Position numbers and translations under genes: made by a program. Below the pieces are notes generated by a model that was not told where the DNA came from, ran no database searches, and was given only the letters and a program-made list of their open reading frames with translations. 64,000 bases of DNA from Stomoxys calcitrans (taxonomy: Eukaryota; Arthropoda; Insecta; Diptera; Muscidae). Every line of letters begins with the position of its first letter. Position 1 is the first letter of the stretch. This document shows, in pieces, positions 56,625-64,000 of this stretch. The stretch lies in assembly GCF_963082655.1 (NCBI RefSeq), contig NC_081552.1:95619922-95683921 (forward strand), given 5' to 3'.

Positions 56625-57581
56625 AACAAGTAAAAGCGTGCTAAGTTCAGCCGGACCGAATATTATATGCCCTCCACCATGGATCGCATTTGTCAAATTT
56701 TTTTCTCGGTATCTCTTTTTAGGCGAAAAAAGGATTTATGGAAATAAAGAGGCTGAAGAAGTCTATATCCCCGATCGGACCGAATTGAACCATATTTGGC
56801 GCAGTAGTTGGAAATTATAACAAAACAGCCAAATCGGAGAAAAAATGCGTCCTCTAGTGGCTCATGAAGTCAAGATCGGTTTATATGGCAGCTATATCAG
56901 GTTATGAAACGATTTGAACATATTTAGCACAGTAGTTGAACGTCGTGCAAAATTTCAGACAAATCGGATGATAATTGCGCCCCCTGGATGGTCAAGAATC
57001 TAAGATGCCAGATCGGTTTATACAGCAGCTATATCAGTTCATGGAACGATTTGAACCATATTTGGCGCAATTGTTGGAAATTATAACAAAACAGCCAAAT
57101 CGGAAAAAAAAAACTGACACCCTCTAGAGGCTCAAGAAGTCGAGATCGCAAATCGGTTTATACTGCAGCTATATCAGGTCATGGACCGATTTTAACCCTA
57201 TTTGGCATAGTTATTGGAAATTATAACAAAACACCTAAAGCAAAATTTTAGCCAAATCGGATAAGAATTGCGCCCTCTAGAGGCTCAAGAAGTTAAGATC
57301 CCAGATTGGTTTATATGGCAGCTATATCAAAACATGGACCGATAAGGCCCATTTACAATCCCAACCGACCTGTAATATGAAATATATATGCAATATTTCA
57401 AGCGGCTAACTTTACTCCATGCTTTCGGCAGACAGACGGATGGACATGGCTAGATCGACTTAAAATGTCATGACGATCAAGAATATATATACCTTATGGG
57501 TGCTTAGACGAACATTTTGAGGAGTTACAAACAGAATGACGAAATTGGTATACCCGCATCCTATGGTGTAGGGTATAAAAA
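56625..57581 (+). repeat. Family B element inside the transposase relic
   Basis: AACAAGTAAAAGCGTGCTAA, palindrome with two changes (TTCAGCCGGACCGAA), units with TTGGAAATTATAAC, tail ATGGTGTAGGGTATAAAAA. It interrupts the coding piece ending DDLKKRK. Confidence 0.85.
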
Positions 57582-57664
57582 TGTCTTTCATCGATGTCTT
57601 CTGTAGAAGTTACGGACACCTTCAAGGAAATGTTGAAGAGGGATGGACAACCAAAAAATGCAAT

Positions 57665-58724
57665 AACAAGTAAAAAGGCGTTAAGTTCTGCCCGGCCGAT
57701 TTTTGGATACCCACCACCTCGGGTATATATGTAAACCACCTTCATTAAAATCCGGTGAAAATTGCATACTTTATATCCCATAGCAGTTATGTTGAAATAT
57801 GATCCGATTTGGACCAAATACTAATAAGTACAAGTCATTGTTTAATCATGTTTAACAAAATATTAGTCTTTTTAGTAGCTATATCAAAAATAAACCGATC
57901 TAAACCATATACAACATGGATGTCGAAATGCCTAACATAAGTCAATGTGTCAAAACTCAGTTCAATCGGATTATAAAAGCGCCTTTTTTGGGGCCAGGAC
58001 TGAGATATAGGTCTTAATGGCAGCTATATGCAAATCTTGATCGATCTGGACCAAATTGCAGAAATATTATATGGAGGGGCTTAACGTAACTCTATGTCCC
58101 AAATTTCGGCGACATCGGACAATAAATGCACCTTTTATTGGCCCAAGATATTAAATCGAGAGATCGGTCTAAATGGCAGATAAATCTAAATCTCGACCGA
58201 TCTAAGTGAAATTGAAGAAGGATATCGAAGGGCCTAGCACAGCTCACAGTCCCAAATCGCGGCGACATCGGACAATAAATGCGCTTTTTATGGATCTAAG
58301 ACCCTAAATCGGAGGATCGGTCTATATGACAGCTATATCCAAATCTGGACCGATCTGAGCGATCTAAGTGAAATTGACGAAGGATGTCGAAGGGCCAAAG
58401 ACAATTCACTGTCCTATATTTCAGCAAAATCGGATAATAAATGTGGCTTTTATTGGCCTAAGACCCTTAATCGGCGGATCAGTCTATATGGGGGCTATAT
58501 CAAGATATAGTCCGATATAGCCCATCTTCGAACTTAACCTGCTTATGGACAAGACTGTAGCGTGATCTCAACAGACAGACGGACGGACATGTCTAGATCG
58601 TCTTAGATTTTTATGCTGATCAAGAATATATATACTTTATAGGGTCGGAAATGGATATTTCGATGTGTTGCAAACGGAATGACAAAATGAATATACCCCC
58701 AACCTTCGGTGGTGGGTATAAAAA
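57665..58724 (+). repeat. Family A element inside the transposase relic
   Basis: AACAAGTAAAAAGGCGTTAA, degenerate palindrome (TTCTGCCCGGCCGAT), A units, ACTTTATAGGGTCGG, tail GGTGGTGGGTATAAAAA. The following base starts the coding piece TEIHPSALSERIRRIV. Confidence 0.85.
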
Positions 58725-59893
58725 TTACCGAAATACACCCTTCTGCATTATCTGAACGCATAAGAAGAATTGTTAAGAGCATTCCGGCCCCAACCATTGA
58801 ATCTCCCTTTACAAACCAAGAAGTTATTGCCCTCATTTTGCAACTTGGACTTAGCCGACATTCTTATATGACACTGAGGAAAGCATTGACAACCAAAGGT
58901 GTAAGCGTTTTATCTTCATATAGTGATTTGAAACAAGCGAGGGAAAACATTCTACCACCACCTTTATTAGTTTCAAGTGACGAAGCGAGTATTGGTCTCT
59001 CTACTCTGCTTGAAAACAATGCAACAAGGATAATTTTAACACTTTCAATACAACATCTGACTATAGGAGCATTTTTATGGCGTCTTTGGTTTCACTTGCT
59101 AATACCGATCAGCTAATACCAATCAGCCTTCAACAAGTATTAAGAACACTTGGATAAATGCAATACCTGTATCAAAATTTTTTTGTAGATCGATTTGCTT
59201 TGAATATATGAAAGAGTCTTCAGCCAATACACAAGAGTTAGTTCAATCACCGTCGAAATAATGGAATATTCCTTTCAAATGGGATTCGGTATGAAACTAA
59301 CGATGATAGACGGAAAAGTAAGCAACGCTATAACTGGAACGTCATGGAGATGTGGAATTTGTGAAAAAAGAGTTCCAAGTTTTCGGATTCGTCAAAGGAT
59401 TTTGAAATAAAGGAAGAAGCGTTGACATTTAGAATATCTCCTTTGCATGCACGCATACGGCTTTTGGAACATTTCCTGCACTTAACATACGATTCAAAAT
59501 TTGGAGGAAATGCTAGCTTCGGAAAAGAAGAGAGTACAGAATGAGTTTAATTCTCGATCAGGGCTTAAAATCGATAAACCACTAATTGGCTATGGAAGCA
59601 CAAGACGTTTTTCAAAGATTCTGAAAACACATCTAAATTTACAGGAATTGACTATACCTTAATTAAACAATTAAATATCATTTTGATGACAATAAATAGC
59701 AAACACCGAATTAATGCAGAGAAATTTGGCAACTACTGCTCAGAGGTTTCGAATTTATATAAAAACCTTTATCCATGAAAACCAATGACACCAACACTTC
59801 GTGAGATATTGCATCATATTAAAATCATAATAGAAAATAACATTCTTCCTTTGGTCGAACTTACGGAAGAACCCCAAGAGGCAAGGTGGATTT

Positions 59894-60870
59894 AATAAGG
59901 TGGTCTCACGCGAACAGCTGTTAACAGCCGCCGGGTTTGACGGTATAAGGATGTCAGATTTTTGTATACATTCTCCTTGTTGGTTTGCGTTTTTTGGCAA
60001 AACGATAATCAGTTTGATGGCAAGATGGCGGATTGCACCATATGATTTGTGGTTATTGTACAAACGAGATCACCTTTAACTGTTTCGCACAAAAGGCAAG
60101 AAACCGCGATTTTCGGCACATTCAGCAGTTCCACACAAGAAAATATTTGTTGTAATGTAATTTGTATTTTAAAAACAGCTGTTATCTCCAGCCAGTATTT
60201 TGATATTGCAATTCACAAATTAGAGGAAACCCTCACTTTCGACTTTACTTCAAATGTTCTACACAATTACACTCTACCGGATAGGTGATAAAATCATAGA
60301 GGTGTGCACATTAGGTAGCGATTTTGGGACAGGATATACAATATTTTAAATTTAATATTTAATATTTTAAAGGTCTAGACCTGTAGAAGATAAAAAAGTA
60401 TGATAACACAAAAAAATTAAGATTTTTCATGAGAAATTTTTGTAAAACAAAAATATGGTAAAAACTAAATTTTTGTGAAAACGAAAATTCTAATTAAAAA
60501 AAATCCTAGAAAAAAGATATCTTAGTAATTCTTTTTTAATTTTGCAGATAATATTGTCATCGAAAAACTAAAAATAAATTCTGGCCAATTTTTGTTTACA
60601 AAAACCCCAAAAATACCTCTTTCGGTCAGAGATGGTTTCAAAATCGGCATTTTTGAGTAAATTTGCTATGGAGGCCACAAATATTGGAAGGTGCAAAATA
60701 TTTTTTTCATGGATTTAGAGGACAAATGGAGTAAAAATAACGTGTGCCTAATTGTTGAATCTGGGCTTTGGAAACTTTGCCTATTTTGAAGTACATTTAT
60801 CACCCGTTTAAGTTAACATATCTTGTTCAAATTGGTCTTAAAATGCATCTACTATATATCCTCTTCATAA
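59894..60870. other. Unassigned AT-rich DNA
   Basis: The 5' part might include the end of the transposase relic; no terminal repeat of such an element was recognised. From 60340 it is mostly A/T runs. Confidence 0.4.
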
Positions 60871-61282
60871 TTAAAAAAGAAAAAATCAAGGTATTTAAGT
60901 GAGTTTTTTCTATAAAGATTAATCAAGGAAAGTACTTTTTTTTACCAAAAAATGCAAAAAATACACTTTTTCACATTTTTTTACTTCCAAATTGTATATT
61001 TTTAAACTAAATAATCAGATGTGGACGGCAAAGTTGTTGTAAATTTTGTCACAAATGCAACTCATACATAAATATTGAAATCGAACTACAAATGCCTTCG
61101 TAAATTACAAACTACAAAGAATTCGGTCAAAATTCCAACAACAAAAAATTAAAAGTTGAATATCTCCAAAACCAGTGGAGATATTGTATACCTCAAGCGC
61201 ACTTTTTTGTAGGGATTTTATAGCACTATCCAGCAAAGAAACTAATTTTGAATATCAGATCACAAATTAAGATTTGGCAGCT
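60871..61282 (+). repeat. Repeat family H copy, uninterrupted
   Basis: ATCAAGGTATTTAAGTGAG, TACCAAAAAATGCAAAAAAT, TTTTTACTTCCAAATTGTAT, CGGCAAAGTTGTTGTAAATTTTG, AATGCCTTCGTAAATTAC. It matches 46990-48070 minus the B element. Confidence 0.6.
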
Positions 61283-62634
61283 CATTCATTTTGTCATTCC
61301 GTTTGCAACACGTCGAAATATCCATTTCCGACCCTATAAAGTATATATATTCTTGATCAGCGTAAAAATCTAAGACGATCTAGACATGTCCGTCCGTCTG
61401 TCTGTTGAAATCCCGCTACAGTCTTTAAAAAAGAGATATTGAGCTGAAACTTTGCACAGATACCTTTTTTGTCCATAAGCAGGTTAAGTTCTAAGATGGG
61501 CTATATCGGACTATATCTTGATATAGCCCCCATATAGACCGATCCGCCGATTTACGGTCTTAGGCCCATAAAAGCCACATTTTTTATCCGATTTTGCTGA
61601 AAATTGGGGCAGTAAGTTGTGTTATGCCCTTCGACATCCTTCGTTAAATTCGCCCAGGTCGGTTCAGTTTTGGATATAGCTGCCATATAGATCGATCCTC
61701 CGGTTTAGGGTCTTAGGCCCACAAAAGCCACATTTATTATCCGATTTTGATGAAATTCGGGACAGTGAATTGTGCAAGGCCCATCGACATCCTTCGCTAA
61801 TTTGGCTCAGATCGGTCCAGATTTGGATATAGCTCCCATATAGACCGATCCTCCGGTTTAGGGCCTTAGGCCCATAAAAGCCATATTCATTATCCGATTT
61901 TGCTGAAATTTGAGACAGTGAGTTGTGTTAGACCCTTCGACATCTTTGTTCAATTTGGTCCAGATAGGTTCAGATTTGGATATAGCTGCCATATAGACCG
62001 ATTTTTTGATTTATGGTTTTGGGCCCATAAAATGCTCATTCATTGTCCGATGTCGCCGAAATTTAAAACAGTGAGTTAAGTTAAACCCCTTGACTTACTT
62101 CTGCAATATCGCACAGATCGGTCCAGATTTGTATATAGCTGCCATATAGACCGATATCTAGGTTTTAGGTTTTGGGGCCATGAAAGACTCATTTATTGTC
62201 CGATGTCGCTGAAATTTGGTACAGTGAGTTTGGTTAGGCTCTTCGACGTCCTTCTTCAATTTTGGCCAGATCGGTCCAGATTTGAATATAGCTGCCATAT
62301 AGACCGAACTCACGATTTAAGGTTTAGGGCCCATAAAAGAGACATTTATTGTCCGATTTCGCCGAAATTTGGGACAGTGCTTTGTGTTAGGCTCTTCGAT
62401 ATGTTTATGCAAGTTGGCCCAAATCGGTCCAGATTTGGGTATAGCTGCCATGTAGACCGATATCTCGATTTAAAGTCTTGGCCCCATAAAAGGCGCATTT
62501 ATAATCTGATTTCACTGAAATTTGACACATTGACTATGTATGAATTTTCACCGAATTTTGATGAAAGGTGGTTTACATATATACCCGAGGTGGTGGGTAT
62601 CGGCCCGGCCGAACTTAACGCCTTTTTACTTGTT
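61283..62634 (-). repeat. Family A element, minus strand, 3' tip missing
   Basis: It begins at CATTTTGTCATTCCGTTTGC (the last 30 or so bases of the tail are absent), then regular A units, and the 5' end GGCCCGGCCGAACTTAACG, CCTTTTTACTTGTT. A deletion removed most of the outer A 5' region between GGTGGGTATC and GGCCCGG. The 160-codon frame at 62203-62685 is repeat-derived. Confidence 0.8.
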
Positions 62635-63048
62635 TTTAGTTATAATAACTGTGCTTATTATGGCGTAAATTGGTATAGAACCTGATATAGCTGCCACAAA
62701 AACCGATCTGAGATTTTGACTTCTTGAGCATCTAGATGGCGGAATTTTCACCCGATTTGGCAGAAATTTTGTGCAACGGCTTCTCTCATGACTTTCAACA
62801 TACGTATCTAATATGGTCGGAATCGATCAATAGCTTGATACAGCTCCCATATAAACTTATCTCCCGATTTTGCGTCTTGAGCCCCTACAAGGCGTAATTC
62901 TTATCCGAATGAAGTGAAATATTACACAGTGGCTTCCGCAATGTTCAACATTTATTTATGGTCTGAATCGGACTACAACTTGATATAGCTCCAATAGCAT
63001 AACAGTTCTTTTCAATATTCTATGTTTGTCTAAAAAACCTTACTTGTT
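62635..63048 (-). repeat. Family B-like element, diverged, minus strand
   Basis: Units such as CTGATATAGCTGCCACAAAAACCG and GACTTCTTGAGCATCTAGATGG, and a 5' remnant ending CCTTACTTGTT; the palindrome is gone. Bases 63049-63204 may be LINE 5' UTR. Confidence 0.6.
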
Positions 63049-63204
63049 ATTTTTATTTTATAATTTTTAATGTATTGTAGCCGTTGAGAGAAGCGGACGT
63101 GTTTTTATTTCGCTCCTTAAAGAAAAAATAAATATATATTCGTGTCCCGGAATAGGTACTACCTATTACGAAAACATTTTAAAGCCTTTTGGAGTAGGCT
63201 AGAA

Positions 63205-64000
63205 ATGGACCCCTAAGACTCAACATCTGCGGTGGTGGCGTCAGACGGCAGCATGTTGTCCTCCCCTTCTATAGGTGTGGGTGCCTTGGCACCTGTAGTC
63301 GAGAGAAATGCTTCAAGCGCAAAACTAGTCGTCAGACTAATAAATGAGGAAGGGACGGATAAACCAGAGGAATGCACAGTTCGTCCCCAGCTTTTAAGTA
63401 AAGGTAGAATTTCTGACTCGTATTCAGACAGCTACTGTGTCAATGAAACAGTCATCGCAGCCGAGTAGAGAGATTCGGGCATCGGGATGACAGCAGAAGT
63501 GAGCGATGGCTTTGCGAAGCTTACAAGCAGACCGAGAAAACGATCCGGTGCACGACAAATGAGACAGAGGAGTATGTACCGGCAGCGTAATCGGGCAAAA
63601 GTGCAGGATGCTGGAAGGGATATATCTGACATTCCAGGCACTTCTACGGAAGCTGGAAAAAGAATCAGATCTCCCGAAGAGCATAACACCGATAAAATAC
63701 AGAAGAAGAAAAAGAGCTATCCGCTTTCAATTACTCTGGGAAAACCGCGCCAGCCATCCCGCAATGGAGACTACAGACAGTGTCCTGTGGAGGTAGATAA
63801 AGTTGTAACAGGAACGAAGGAAGCGCGCACGGCCCCTGAGTTTTCATGGAGGACTGTGACTTCCAATAGGAGGCCACAGTCATCACGGAAGGGGAAGATG
63901 GTCGCTGAGAATGGTAAGGAGTCGCCCTCTTACGCCAGAGTGGCAAGGAAGCTCAACAGAGATGAGCTGACTTATGCAGTGATCAATTTCGGCTGTGCAT
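63205..64000 (+). pseudogene. Jockey-type LINE ORF1 (gag-like), runs off the window
   Basis: A frame from ATG at 63205 reads MDP, a stop, DSTSAVVASDGSMLSS, and stays open to a TAG at 63466-63468, then remains open in the same frame to the window end: RDSGIGMTAEVSDGFAKLTS, RPRKRSGARQMRQRSMYRQR, KIQKKKKSYPLSITLGK, SPSYARVARKLNRDELTYAV. The basic, low-complexity N-terminal part followed by a SYAxVAR motif is typical of Jockey-clade ORF1; 8561-9038 shows what would come next. Two stops make this a likely pseudogene, though the second half is well preserved. Confidence 0.6.

Larger units (their letters stand above)
56460..59893 (+). pseudogene. RAG1/Transib-like transposase relic split by two repeats
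   Basis: Coding pieces: 56466-56622 (basic N-terminus, KKQTVKRSKDKFTEKYSQWL...GKRRRPRKEYDDLKKRK), possibly 57582-57664, and 58725-59893. The last has TNQEVIALILQLGLSRHSYM, SSYSDLKQARENILPP, DYRSIFMASLVSLANTDQLI, MKLTMIDGKVSNAITGTSWR, CGIC, ISPLHARIRLLEHFLHLTYD, ITGIDYTLIKQ-type text (TGIDYTLIKQLNIILMTINS) and LPLVELTEEPQEARW. From memory this order matches a large insect transposase-like family, and the blocks MTMIDGKV, CxxC, LHxxIR and EExxEAR line up with RAG1/Transib proteins. Stops and frameshifts are frequent. The region that should hold the first catalytic Asp seems deleted. Family assignment is moderate. Confidence 0.5.

Noticed and set aside
62203..62685. 160-codon frame with repeated RPDRSRFEYSCHID-like blocks
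   Set aside because: Family A units read in one frame; similar frames at 53050 and 15249 differ freely at amino-acid level, with no sign of protein constraint.

Overview
The window looks like transposon-dense nuclear DNA from a fly, probably a calyptrate (Muscidae-like). The evidence is AT-rich sequence, Jockey- and RTE-type LINEs, mariner/Tc1 relics, tRNA-derived SINEs, Helitron-like ends and many copies of a repeat with the palindrome TTCGGCCGGGCCGAA. The organism is inferred, not proven. I found no intact host protein gene, rRNA, tRNA gene, operon or CRISPR array. Nearly every open frame is a mobile-element relic or an accident of repeat structure. Most boundaries are good to about 10 bp unless a target duplication fixes them.

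Layout. 0-6 kb: ends of repeat families A, B, C and E, a Helitron-like fragment with a 241-bp TA microsatellite, and a complete family A element. 6-12.3 kb: two fused Jockey-type LINE copies, the first broken by a SINE with target duplications and the second carrying an inverted duplication inside its reverse transcriptase. 12.6-24 kb: nested and inverted family A/B elements, a palindromic MITE, an internally deleted minus-strand LINE, a mariner-type MITE and a Tc1 relic. 23.9-26.75 kb: a family B element broken by a fold-back Tc1-type element and then by a Helitron. 26.8-41 kb: LINE fragments on both strands, a segmental duplication (about 28.2-30.0 and 38.3-41.0 kb) ending in two decayed mariners, more A/B/C elements, and about 1.9 kb of unassigned DNA near 36-37.9 kb. 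41-56.4 kb: an internally deleted RTE-type LINE, more A/B elements, two truncated LINE tails with target duplications, and anonymous repeat pairs that act as filled/empty sites for insertions. 56.5-59.9 kb: a broken gene for a transposase-like protein that resembles the RAG1/Transib family, split by one B and one A element. 60-64 kb: A/B elements, then the start of another Jockey-type LINE (ORF1) running off the end.

The dominant and most interesting signal is the superfamily here named A, B and C. Copies lack coding capacity, often begin AACAAGTAAAA with a palindrome just inside, end in a short inverted repeat plus TATAAAAA, and are built internally from tandem units. The unit is 153 bp in all three families by direct position counting. 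The families are strongly diverged, yet a per-unit inverted repeat keeps its pairing. Mechanistically the window is a record of layered transposition: LINE machinery (RT, RNase H, endonuclease relics) could have moved the SINEs, and DDE transposase relics relate to the MITEs and fold-back element. What mobilised the A/B/C elements is not visible here.
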